Notes under the pieces: model-generated | What the model was told of the DNA's origin: nothing | Database searches by the model: none | The model's input: the letters and a program-made list of their open reading frames with translations, nothing else | Source: G963692885 sp964658655 | GTDB taxonomy: Bacteria > Acidobacteriota > Terriglobia > Terriglobales > Acidobacteriaceae | DNA: 64,000 bases | Assembly (NCBI GenBank): GCA_964658655.1 | Contig: CAZZZL010000016.1 | Location: 1 to 64,000, forward strand | Reading direction: 5' to 3' | Shown: piece after piece, positions 54,061 through 63,100 of the stretch | Position numbering within the stretch: position 1 is the first letter of the stretch | Layout of the letters: each line of letters begins with the position of its first letter | Position numbers and translations under genes: made by a program

Positions 54061-54651
54061 TCATATTTGAAGCTCCTCCCGTATGCGTTTTTCGTTATTT
54101 GCATAATTGGAGTAGCGGAATGACGCACAGTACTGTTTTGTCAGGGCTATCGCCCCAGCCGCATCGACGCCGCATCGATTCTGAAGTATTACCCGCATGA
54201 CACCGGCATGAGTGATCACCGCGATAGGACCAGTTTTCGAAAATTCGATGAGCTGCTTCATCTCGCCCATCACTCTTGATTCAAATGCATTGAAAGCTTC
54301 GCCACCCGGCGGTGTCAGTTGGGGAAATGCAGTGAGCCAGCTTTCGGCGAAAGTCGCATCGAGAACCTGAATCTGTGCCCAGGTGAGTCCCTCCCAGACA
54401 CCAAATCCTATTTCACGCAACCCCCGACATGTGATGCAAGGCACCTCGAGAGACTCAGCGAGAACCCGCGCAGGTGTCGACGCTCGTTGCAGATCGCTCG
54501 TGACCACGGCCGTGATCGGCTCGGAGCTAAGCTCTTTGACAAGGGTCACTATCTGGCGTTGGCCTTCTGCATTAACAGGCGGATCGATGTGTCCGCAGAA
54601 TGTGCCGGCCATCTCGGTTTCTGGGTGCCGGATGAAGAGTAGATCGTTCAT
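54061..54651 (-). CDS. cobC: Alpha-ribazole-phosphatase-like histidine phosphatase
   Basis: The 196-residue protein starts at ATG 54651 (ATGA overlap with cobS), with the phosphohistidine motif LFIRHPETEMAG (RHP in place of the classical RHG). The VVTSDLQRASTPARVLAE segment, the acidic GFGVWEGLTW and the second catalytic His in AVITHAGVMRV complete the branched phosphoglycerate-mutase-like active site. Position inside the operon points to removal of the 5'-phosphate from alpha-ribazole or cobalamin 5'-phosphate. The 21 residues encoded before this ATG come from the cobS frame overlap and are excluded. Confidence 0.88.
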   Translation of the reverse strand: MNDLLFIRHPETEMAGTFCGHIDPPVNAEGQRQIVTLVKELSSEPITAVVTSDLQRASTPARVLAESLEVPCITCRGLREIGFGVWEGLTWAQIQVLDATFAESWLTAFPQLTPPGGEAFNAFESRVMGEMKQLIEFSKTGPIAVITHAGVMRVILQNRCGVDAAGAIALTKQYCASFRYSNYANNEKRIREELQI

Positions 54652-55424
54652 GCGATCCAAGCTCCGGTGAGGTAGACCGCAATCTCTGCAAGCTGATTGG
54701 TGGCGCCAAAGCAATCTCCGGTCACGCCCTTGATTCTCCGCCGATAGTAAAGCCCGCTCAGTAAAGTTACCAATGCTGTGGCTAACAGGGTGGCAGCAGC
54801 ACGAGATCTCAACAGGAAGATGGTGACTACCACGGTGAACAGGGAACCGACGACGAGCGCCTTGCGCGAGGTGAGCCTGGCGATGCGCACTCCCAGCCCA
54901 GCTTCAGCGTTGTCGCTGTTTCTTGCAGGCGGAAGGCAGTAACTCATTCCGAGTGTAGTCCAACGGCATAGTAGATGAGCTGCGATGAGGTATCGGGAGA
55001 CATCTGCCAATGGAAGTGAGGCGAGGAGAAGGACGCGCGCGAGAAGGCTGAGCGAAAGTGCTGCTCCGCCATAACTGCCGATGCGGCTGTCTCTAAGGAT
55101 CATGAGAACCTGCTCACGATTTAACCCGCCACCGAAACCATCGGCAACATCCGCAAGACCATCCTCGTGAAAGCATCCCGTTATAACGACCAGAAAAATA
55201 ACTATCAACAGTGCGGTGACGAGCCGGGAAAAATGCGGACTAAGCAATAGATGCAGCAATGCCGCTGCGCTTCCAATCAACAGCCCCACCGCTGGAAAGA
55301 ACGTCACGGCCCGCAAGAGCGAATCGGGATCGTACTTGAGGCTGGGGACAGGGATGCGCGTAAGAAATTGTATAGCCGATAGAAAGTCCGATGCTGAACG
55401 CCGCGCCAGTTTCAAAGAGCTCAT
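54648..55424 (-). CDS. cobS: Adenosylcobinamide-GDP ribazoletransferase
   Basis: This 258-residue integral membrane enzyme joins alpha-ribazole to adenosylcobinamide-GDP, the last assembly step. It has the N-terminal FLSAIQFLTRIPVP and RAVTFFPAVGLLIG signatures and the conserved acidic motif CFHEDGLADVADGFGGG. RDSRIGSYGGAALSLSLLAR and several membrane helices follow. The start overlaps the cobT stop by ATGA. The name follows the Salmonella-type usage and should not be confused with the aerobic cobaltochelatase subunit CobS. Confidence 0.94.
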   Translation of the reverse strand: MSSLKLARRSASDFLSAIQFLTRIPVPSLKYDPDSLLRAVTFFPAVGLLIGSAAALLHLLLSPHFSRLVTALLIVIFLVVITGCFHEDGLADVADGFGGGLNREQVLMILRDSRIGSYGGAALSLSLLARVLLLASLPLADVSRYLIAAHLLCRWTTLGMSYCLPPARNSDNAEAGLGVRIARLTSRKALVVGSLFTVVVTIFLLRSRAAATLLATALVTLLSGLYYRRRIKGVTGDCFGATNQLAEIAVYLTGAWIA

Positions 55425-56500
55425 GCGTACGCCTCGCTGACAGTAGCCGAACTGAACGTAGCCATCTGGGCATAAAGCGCGATTGCAGACTCTATCACCG
55501 GCATCGCCAATACAGCGCCACTGCCTTCCCCAAGGCGCAATTGCAAATCCAGGATTGGTGAAAGCTGAAGAAATTCCAGCAGTAAGACGTGGCCGGGCTC
55601 CTGCGAACGATGACCTGCGATCAGATACCCGCGAACCCTTGGCTCGAGGGCGACCGCAATCGCAGCGGCTGCAGCCGAAATAAATCCGTCTATCACGATC
55701 GCTATGCTGTTGCCGGCAGCGGCCAGGATCATGCCTGTCATAGCAGCAATCTCCAGACCGCCGACACAGCGAAGTATTTCGAGAGGATGCGACGAAGCGT
55801 GATGCGCGAAGTGCAGTTGCAAGGCCGAGTCGACGACTACGATCTTGCGCCGAAAGGCCGCGTCATCAAGGCCGGTACCGCGACCCGTCGCGTATTGTGC
55901 TGCAGCACCAGTGAGTGCGCACGTTATGGCACTGGCAGAAGTCGTATTGCCAATACCCATTTCCCCGACAGCCAACAAGGTGTGGCCAGTCTCCGCAGCG
56001 TCCGCAGCAAGCTTCGCGCCGACCTGAAGAGCCTGGGCGAGCTCTTCATCCGTCATCGCTGCAGATCGCAACAGATTGCGCGTACCTCTGCGGACCTTGT
56101 GATGAAGCAGTCCCGCAACCCCTTCGAAGTCCGCGTCGACTCCGACATCGACCACGTGCAGCGCAACACCATGCGCTCGGGCAAGCACGTTGACAGCTGC
56201 TCCCCCAGCAAGGAAATTCAACACCATCTGGTGCGTGACTTCACTTGGATAGGCACTGACACCTTCATCGGTCACACCATGATCTGCAGCGAATACATAA
56301 ACGGCTTTCCTGAGCGGCGATTGAAGTTCCTGACGGTGGATCGCTATCAGCTGCGCAGCAAGCTCTTCAAGTTTGCCAAGGCTCCCGAGTGGTTTCGTCA
56401 AAGTGTCCAGATGTACGTGCGCTCGCGCGCGCCACTTCTCATCCGGCAGCCTAAGTGACGCAACAATGCGTGTAATAAGTTCTGCACTTATTGGCGTCAT
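55421..56500 (-). CDS. cobT: Nicotinate-nucleotide:dimethylbenzimidazole phosphoribosyltransferase
   Basis: The 359-residue enzyme activates the lower ligand to alpha-ribazole 5'-phosphate. Motifs include LTKPLGSLGKLEELAAQL near the N-terminus, VFAADHGVTDEGVSAYPSEV, GEMGIGNTTSASAIT, and the C-terminal LRLGEGSGAVLAMPVI with the catalytic Glu. It sits between cbiA and cobS with ATGA overlaps at both ends. With BluB in the same operon, the product should be true cobalamin with dimethylbenzimidazole. Confidence 0.95.
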   Translation of the reverse strand: MTPISAELITRIVASLRLPDEKWRARAHVHLDTLTKPLGSLGKLEELAAQLIAIHRQELQSPLRKAVYVFAADHGVTDEGVSAYPSEVTHQMVLNFLAGGAAVNVLARAHGVALHVVDVGVDADFEGVAGLLHHKVRRGTRNLLRSAAMTDEELAQALQVGAKLAADAAETGHTLLAVGEMGIGNTTSASAITCALTGAAAQYATGRGTGLDDAAFRRKIVVVDSALQLHFAHHASSHPLEILRCVGGLEIAAMTGMILAAAGNSIAIVIDGFISAAAAAIAVALEPRVRGYLIAGHRSQEPGHVLLLEFLQLSPILDLQLRLGEGSGAVLAMPVIESAIALYAQMATFSSATVSEAYA

Positions 56501-57888
56501 CGTGTCACCATGTTCATGGTCCGGCTGGCAACCACCGCGTCGATGAAGCTTTGAGCAATCTCCGGCTCTGCGCGGAAGTGCAGATGTATATAGCTGGCCA
56601 GAACGTTGTCGACGCGATAACCTTCCTCCTGCAAACGGCCGGATAGCGAATACTGGACGCGATAGTTGGTTTTCGCACCTGACTGGTCTTTAATTCGCGA
56701 GTAGTGGAAACTGTGTCCGCGGATTATCGTACCTGCGCGGCCAACCAAACAATTGTTGGTCAGTTTCACCGTGACATAACCGAAGTCTACAAGCCTGCTG
56801 GTCATCTCAATTTCAAACGGCAATACCCCAGCCATTTGGTAGGTCATTCCCTCGCTTGTAGTGAGTCGCTGCGACAGATAGATCATCCCGCCACACTCTG
56901 CATAAACAGCCCGACCTGAAGCGGCGAAATCACGAATTGCCGAAAGCATCGTGTCGTTCCTGCTGATCTGTCCCGCGTAAAGCTCAGGATACCCACCGGC
57001 GAGGTAGAGAGCATCGATTTCATCAGGCAGCGCCTCATCGTGCATTGGACTGAAGGGAACGAGCGTCGCGCCATGCTGCCGAAGCAGGTCGAGATTGTCT
57101 TCATAGTAAAAAGAGAAGGCCTTATCGCGTGCTACGCCGATGCGCACGTGTGGTGTCGCCACACCCCCGACTGGTGAAGTATTCGTATGCAAATTCGAGC
57201 CACATTGCAGACTTGTCAAGTAGGACAGGTCAAGATGCTTTTCGGCCAGGCCGGCCAGAATATCGATCCGTTGCTCGAGTGCATTTCCCCCGTCGCTTTC
57301 TTCTGCTGTCTGCAGGCCGAGGTGCCGCTCCGGAATCGAGATCAAAGGTTCACGCGGCATCCATCCCAGTACGCGAGTTTTGCAGGCCGAGTGTATCGCC
57401 GCTTCAAGCATTTGAAAATGACGCTCACCGGCAACACGGTTAAGAATGACTCCAGCTAGCTGTAGCTCGGGATCAAAAAGTTCAAATCCCAGGACGACTG
57501 CGGCGATGCTGCGTGCAACTTTAACTGCATCGAGCACCAGTACCACCGGCAGTTGCAGCAGCTTGGCGATCTCTGCGCTACTGCCAGTCTCTGTCGCACC
57601 GTCCTTGCCGTCGAAGAGGCCCATCATGCCTTCAACAACGATTATGTCCGCGTCTGTTGAGGCGTTGCGCAGGACCTCCCAATTTGCTTCTGCGGGGAGC
57701 ATCCAGGTATCGAGGTTGCGCGCGGCGCGGCCCGAAATCCGCGTATGGTGTCCGGTGTCGAGGAAGTCTGGACCACCCTTGAATGGCTGAACGACGAGCC
57801 CTCGGCGACGCAGTGCTGCAGTAATCGCAAGCATCACAGTAGTCTTGCCGACCCCGCTCGCAGTACCTGCAATCAGGAAGCCTTTCAT
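56497..57888 (-). CDS. cobB: Hydrogenobyrinic/cobyrinic acid a,c-diamide synthase
   Basis: The 463-residue enzyme amidates the a and c side chains with glutamine and ATP. The P-loop AGTASGVGKTTVMLA opens the protein. VEGMMGLFDGKDG and VVLVLDAVKVARSIAAVVLG follow. The glutaminase domain carries its Cys in AVYAECGGMIYLSQRL and its His in SYIHLHF near the end. CbiA (cobalt present) and CobB (cobalt absent) share this fold; the cobN-type chelatase in the same operon favours the CobB reaction on hydrogenobyrinate. Confidence 0.93.
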   Translation of the reverse strand: MKGFLIAGTASGVGKTTVMLAITAALRRRGLVVQPFKGGPDFLDTGHHTRISGRAARNLDTWMLPAEANWEVLRNASTDADIIVVEGMMGLFDGKDGATETGSSAEIAKLLQLPVVLVLDAVKVARSIAAVVLGFELFDPELQLAGVILNRVAGERHFQMLEAAIHSACKTRVLGWMPREPLISIPERHLGLQTAEESDGGNALEQRIDILAGLAEKHLDLSYLTSLQCGSNLHTNTSPVGGVATPHVRIGVARDKAFSFYYEDNLDLLRQHGATLVPFSPMHDEALPDEIDALYLAGGYPELYAGQISRNDTMLSAIRDFAASGRAVYAECGGMIYLSQRLTTSEGMTYQMAGVLPFEIEMTSRLVDFGYVTVKLTNNCLVGRAGTIIRGHSFHYSRIKDQSGAKTNYRVQYSLSGRLQEEGYRVDNVLASYIHLHFRAEPEIAQSFIDAVVASRTMNMVTR

Positions 57889-58457
57889 AAGCGACCTCTA
57901 TCCATGGGGCCGGGAATCGATCCTTTGAGAACCAGCGGAAGTCCAGCGACCATAAACAAAACAGTGTCGGAGACAGAAGCAACGCGCTGATTAATGTCCC
58001 CTATCAGGTCGCGGAAGCGGCGTCCCAGCGCGTAGGCGGGGACCACACCGCTGCCGACTTCGTTCGACACCAAAATGACCTGCCGCGAGGTTCTCTTTAA
58101 CGCAGAGCAGAGTGCATCAAGGCATACATTTAGGTCACGCTCATTGTCTTTGTAGATTTCCATCAAATTCGCACCATAGAGCGTGAGGCAGTCGATGACA
58201 ATTGCGTCGCAGTCTCCACCGCTGCTGTCAATCACTCGACCCAGTGCGACCGGCTCTTCCACGGTCTTCCAGTGGGCGGGCCGCTCCGCACGATGGCGTT
58301 CAATTTTGCGGAGCATCTCTTCATCCTCACGACGCTCTGCAGTAGCCACGAACTTGACCCGAGCGGACAGCTGAGCCAGTTGCTGCGCATATCGACTCTT
58401 GCCGCTGCGCACGCCGCCTAGAACGAGAATTACCGAATTACTTTGCTTGTTATGCAA
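57885..58457 (-). CDS. cobU: Adenosylcobinamide kinase / guanylyltransferase, TTG start
   Basis: The 190-residue bifunctional enzyme phosphorylates adenosylcobinamide and then adds GMP. It has the P-loop LVLGGVRSGKSRYAQQLA, the HRAERPAHWKTVEEP segment bearing the guanylylated His, and VIDCLTLYGANLM (Walker B). TTG at 58457 has AAGGAG 6 nt upstream and begins two bases after the preceding TAA. The in-frame ATG at 58487 and the longer frame to 58664 lack such a site and overlap chlID, so the TTG start is preferred and gives the normal family length. Confidence 0.92.
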   Translation of the reverse strand: MHNKQSNSVILVLGGVRSGKSRYAQQLAQLSARVKFVATAERREDEEMLRKIERHRAERPAHWKTVEEPVALGRVIDSSGGDCDAIVIDCLTLYGANLMEIYKDNERDLNVCLDALCSALKRTSRQVILVSNEVGSGVVPAYALGRRFRDLIGDINQRVASVSDTVLFMVAGLPLVLKGSIPGPMDRGRL

Positions 58458-58458
58458 A

Positions 58459-60189
58459 TTACGCTCCTTGCCTTTGCCGCGACGCATGGATCGAGAAAGT
58501 CTCGATTTCTCCGAGCTCGTCCAGCGACAGGTAGCGTGCGCCGAGTACATCCGCCAACTCCTTGCACCGGCCAAGGCGCTGTGCGGCATTTTCAGTGTCG
58601 ACAAGGACCGCAGCACAAGAGATCTGGCGAGCGACAGCAAGCGCATCATCCCATGGATCGCCACCGTTCAACGCCACGTTGGCGCGACCATCAGTGAGTA
58701 GGATCAATACAGTCTCCGGCGTTAGATAGTCGGTTACCTTGCGAAGCGCCGCAGCCAGCGGGGTGCGGCCACCGGTCGGCAAATACTCGAGCGCTGAGAA
58801 AGCATCCGGAAGTATTTGGGTAGGCTCCAGCAGGACCTGCGCATCCGTTCCCCGGAAGACGATCAACACTACCTCGTCTCCTCGCTTGAAGGAGCGTGTC
58901 AGCATTGCAGAGATCGCACCTTTCACGAGACGCATCCGTTGTTGCACGGCATGAGAACCACTTGAATCGATCACAAATAAATAGCGAGCCCCAGTCTGCG
59001 GCGTTCGTACGCGCTCATGCAGGTCTGCGACACGGGGATGCAGGTCACCAGTCTCAATCAACGAATGGCTGAGAGTCGCGTGCAGATCCAACTCGACCGG
59101 ATGATCTGATTGGCGGCTGCGCGTCACAGGCCCGCAGCCGCATAGGTCTACTGAGATATTGGTCCCAGTGATCCCCGCAGTACTTAGCGTTGTTTGAATC
59201 ACCGGACCTTGGACTTGCAGAGGTATGAACACGCGCTCTGGCACGGCCCCGGCATGCTCTTCGCCCAAAATTGTTTCTGGAGATTTAGACTCGCACGATG
59301 GCGGCGGTATCGCTGCCGTAGATGTGCGAGATGGAGTACGTGCACTCTCGCGTGGACGATGGCCAAGCGCGAGGGGCAGGACGGTTTCAATATGACGACG
59401 CTCGACGCCACTGACGCCTTCGAGTGCGGCGTAAGCAATCGCAGCCCTGACTACCGCGAGGTCCGCACGTAAGGAACTTATCCCCTGATCGCAGACCGTC
59501 CTGCTGACCTCTTCCATCACTTCACCGGGGCAGGTTACGTCACGAACAACTGTTCGCGCCGCAACAAGCTGTAGCTGTAGCAGAGACTGATCAGCTAACC
59601 ATTCGGCGAGGAACCCCGATGGATCGCGTTCAAACATCATCCTTCGTTCCATCACCATTCGACGCTCAGGTGCATCGAGTGATGCGTGGACCGTTACCGA
59701 TAATGCGAACCGGTCCATCAGTTGCGGACGTAGCGATCCCTCTTCAGGGTTCATGCTGCCAAGCAGGATGAACTCAGACGGATGGCTCGCACTCAGACCT
59801 TCCCGTTCCACAACATGCATTCCGCTGGCCGCCGCATCCAGCAGGCTATCTCCCAGGTGAGCCGGAAGCAGGTTCACCTCGTCGACATAGAGCACGCCGC
59901 CATGCGCCTCAGCGAGCAGTCCGGGCTTCAGAACAGGGTCGCCCTTCAGCGTACGTTCAAGATGCAGACCGCCAAGCAGACGATCCTCAGTAGTCCCGAT
60001 TGGCAGGTTGATAAACGGTGCCGGCGGTGGAAGCAGCGCTGCAAGTCCACGCGCGGCTGTCGTCTTGCCTGAGCCTTTATCACCGCGCAGCAAGACGCCC
60101 AAGCGCCAGTCGACCGCTGCCAGTTGCAGCGCGAGCTTCATTTCTGGCTGACCGACGATTGCGGCAAAGGGATACGCGACAGGCGTCAT
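58459..60189 (-). CDS. Mg-chelatase-like ChlI/ChlD fusion, probable cobaltochelatase ATPase subunit
   Basis: The 576-residue protein has an AAA+ domain (about 1-310: Walker A LLRGDKGSGKTTAARGLAA, Walker B VLYVDEVNLLP, arginine-finger region FALSVTVHASLDAPERR). A Pro/Ser-rich linker leads to a C-terminal von Willebrand A domain (about 380-570) with the MIDAS motif LFVIDSSGSHAVQQRM. This is the BchI+BchD arrangement in one chain. In genomes without chlorophyll genes it pairs with CobN to insert cobalt into hydrogenobyrinate diamide, replacing the classical CobS/CobT subunits. It overlaps cobN by ATGA, supporting that partnership. Confidence 0.9.
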   Translation of the reverse strand: MTPVAYPFAAIVGQPEMKLALQLAAVDWRLGVLLRGDKGSGKTTAARGLAALLPPPAPFINLPIGTTEDRLLGGLHLERTLKGDPVLKPGLLAEAHGGVLYVDEVNLLPAHLGDSLLDAAASGMHVVEREGLSASHPSEFILLGSMNPEEGSLRPQLMDRFALSVTVHASLDAPERRMVMERRMMFERDPSGFLAEWLADQSLLQLQLVAARTVVRDVTCPGEVMEEVSRTVCDQGISSLRADLAVVRAAIAYAALEGVSGVERRHIETVLPLALGHRPRESARTPSRTSTAAIPPPSCESKSPETILGEEHAGAVPERVFIPLQVQGPVIQTTLSTAGITGTNISVDLCGCGPVTRSRQSDHPVELDLHATLSHSLIETGDLHPRVADLHERVRTPQTGARYLFVIDSSGSHAVQQRMRLVKGAISAMLTRSFKRGDEVVLIVFRGTDAQVLLEPTQILPDAFSALEYLPTGGRTPLAAALRKVTDYLTPETVLILLTDGRANVALNGGDPWDDALAVARQISCAAVLVDTENAAQRLGRCKELADVLGARYLSLDELGEIETFSIHASRQRQGA

Positions 60190-63100
60190 AGAACCGCCTC
60201 GGGTTTTCTCTCGAGCGTTTTTTCTCCCTGGGCTTCAAGAATCGCTTCTGTCTCCAGTAGAACTCCGCGTAAAGCATTCAAAGTCTCTTGCGCAGGGTTC
60301 TCCCAAAGCTCGCGCTTCGCCGCTTCAAGCAATCGTTCGGCAATAGCATTTAGGGCCCAAGGATTGGAGGCGCCAAGAAATTCGCGCATCTTGTGATCGA
60401 GAGCATAATGCTCTGCAAGCCCTTCGTAAACGAAGTCTGGAGCGATCCGTGCAGTCGCGTCGAACCCGAAAATGTAATCCACTGTTGCAGCAAGCTCCAG
60501 GCCACCCTTATAGCCGTGGCGCTTGATCGATTCAATCCATTTCGGGTTAATGACGCGTGAGCGATATACCCGCAAAGCCTCCTCGCGCAGGTCGCGGACC
60601 TGTGCGGATTCCGGCCGCGAGCTATCACCAAAGTAAGCCTTCGGCTGCGTGCCGGTGAGCGCGCGGATAGAAGCGATCATGCCGCCATGAAACTGGAAAT
60701 AATCATCGGAGTCGAAGATGTCATGTTCACGGTTGTCCTGGTTATGCAGGGCGACCTCGATCGATTTGAGGCGTTCAGAGAAGGTGTTCTGCGCGTCCAC
60801 GCCGTCGGCGCCTTTACCGTAGGCATACCCTCCCCACGAAAGAAACGCCCGGGCGAAGTCGTTGTCATCCTTCCAGTTTCCAGTCTCGATGAGAGGCAGA
60901 ATCCCAGCTCCGTATGAGCCCGGTTTCGATCCGAAGATCCTGTAACGCGCCTCAGCCTCCGCCTCATGCACTGGCATGTCCTTCTTCGCTTCAAGTTCCG
61001 CGAGATAATGCTTGCGCGGGAAATTCTGATCAATAGGTTCGTCCAGTTCAACAAGCATCGAAATGGCTTCGTCGAAGGTATCGATCAGGTGCGGAAACGC
61101 ATCACGGAAAAAGCCGCTGATTCGCAGCGTCACGTCGATACGAGGGCGGCCGAGCTTCTCCAGCGGAATGACTTCCACTCCTTCAATTCGACGTGACTGC
61201 GCATTCCACGAAGGCCTGACGCCAAGCAGCGCGAATGCCTGCGCAATGTCATCGCCTTGTGTGCGCATCTGCGAAGTTCCCCAGACGCTGAGGCCCATCA
61301 TCTCCGGATACTTACCCTCTTCTGCTTGGAAGCGAGCCACGGCTTCGCGGGCTAGTTGCTGACCAACTTTCCATGCCGCCTGCGATGGGAGCGCCCGCGG
61401 ATCGACAGCATAAAAATTCCGGCCTGTGGGCAGGATGTGCGCCATTCCGCGTGTCGGTGCGCCTGCAGGGCCGGCAGGAACATACCCACCCTCAAGTGCA
61501 TCCATCAGGTGTTCGATTTCGTCACTTGACTGTTCAAGTTTCGGCACAAGTTCTTCGCAGGCAAAGCTCAGTGAAGCAGTGATGTCTCCTGACTCCAGCC
61601 CGAGAACCGCGCGCTCAACTTCGCTGATACATGCGCTGCGAAAGCCGAAGGATTCAAGCATGGTGTAGAGGTCCAGTGCGGCCCGATCAAGAATCTCTAG
61701 TGCATCGGCACGGGTATGGCAGGCTTGGCCAAGCAGCTCTGTTGAAATGTCAAAACGCTCGCCCGGCGATTCAAGCAGTTCTGTGAGATCGAAGCCAAAC
61801 GCAATCGCCAGGCTGGCCTGGAGACTAGGTGCACGAGCGTTCGCAAGCCTGGTGAGAGAACGAAGCATCTCCGGCAGCGGCGGCATCTGTCCCAGGATGT
61901 GCAGGCCACCACGAATCTGCGCCATGCCCAGCTCGCAAAGGTAACCATCAAGGTCTTCAATGAGATGCGCTACTTCATTGCCGCTCATGGATGCAAGCTG
62001 CGTCGGGATACCTTCAGGCGTCAGCGTGTCGTCCCATTCGTGGCTATGGTCGCCGCGCTCGCGAGTCATCATCGTCTTTAGGTTGAGATCAGCCTTCAGG
62101 CTTGTTTGTTCAACTAGCTGCCATATTTGCTGTTGCAGATAGGGCACCTTCAAAGGGTCCAGTTTTTCGACGGCGTAATACTCGTTGACCAGCTGGTTTA
62201 ATTCGGCGAGCGGACCGTATGTTTCGGCCGACGTCATCGGCGGTGTCAGGTGATCGATGATCACCGCGTGTGCACGCCTTTTCGATTGGCTGCCTTCGCC
62301 GGGGTCATTAATGATGAACGGGTAGACGAGCGGCATGTCGCCGAGCAGAAGATCAGGAAAACACTCGCCCGAAAGACCTATACCCTTGCCGGGCAGCCAT
62401 TCCAACGTGCCATGTTTCCCCATGTGAACAATTGCATCGGCACCCCAGCCGCCTTGCGTTTGCGGCGTCGCCAGCCAGCGATAGAACGCGGTGTAATGAT
62501 GCGTCGGCGGGAGATCAGGTGTGTGATAAATCGCGTCAGGATCGATGCCATAACCGCGCGGCGGTTGTAATGCGATCATGGCGTTGCCGAGTTCCATCGC
62601 CGCAAAAAGATAGTCGTGTTCGTCGCCCCACGGCTCTTCCGCTTCAATAGAAGTTACCTTGCCCGCGATCGTTGGCAGCAGCTTTTTGTCCGTCTTCTTC
62701 GCCGGCTTTATGCTTGGCCCACGGTCTTGCGGCTGTCCCCAGAAATCCTGCATCCTGCGGGCGGGCCTGGCTGGAAAATTTGCGTAGATTTCGCAGTAGG
62801 CGGCCCGGGAAAAGCGCATCGCCCGGGCGGGGTCGAGTGGATAGTTCGTGTCGTAACTTCCGCGACCAAGTAAATCCTGTATCAGGTCATCAGATGTCTC
62901 CGGCAGCCTGGCTATCGAGTAACGACGCGCGCGCATCGCATGCAGTAGAGTCAGCAGGCTGGCAGGAGTATCGAGCCCGACGGCGCCACCCACCTGCGAG
63001 GCTTTGGCCGCTGAGTTAGTCAGCACGAATGCGATGCGACGGTCTTTATTCGCCTTTTTTCGCAACGCTGCAAGTCGAGTTGCAATACCTGCAACGCGCG

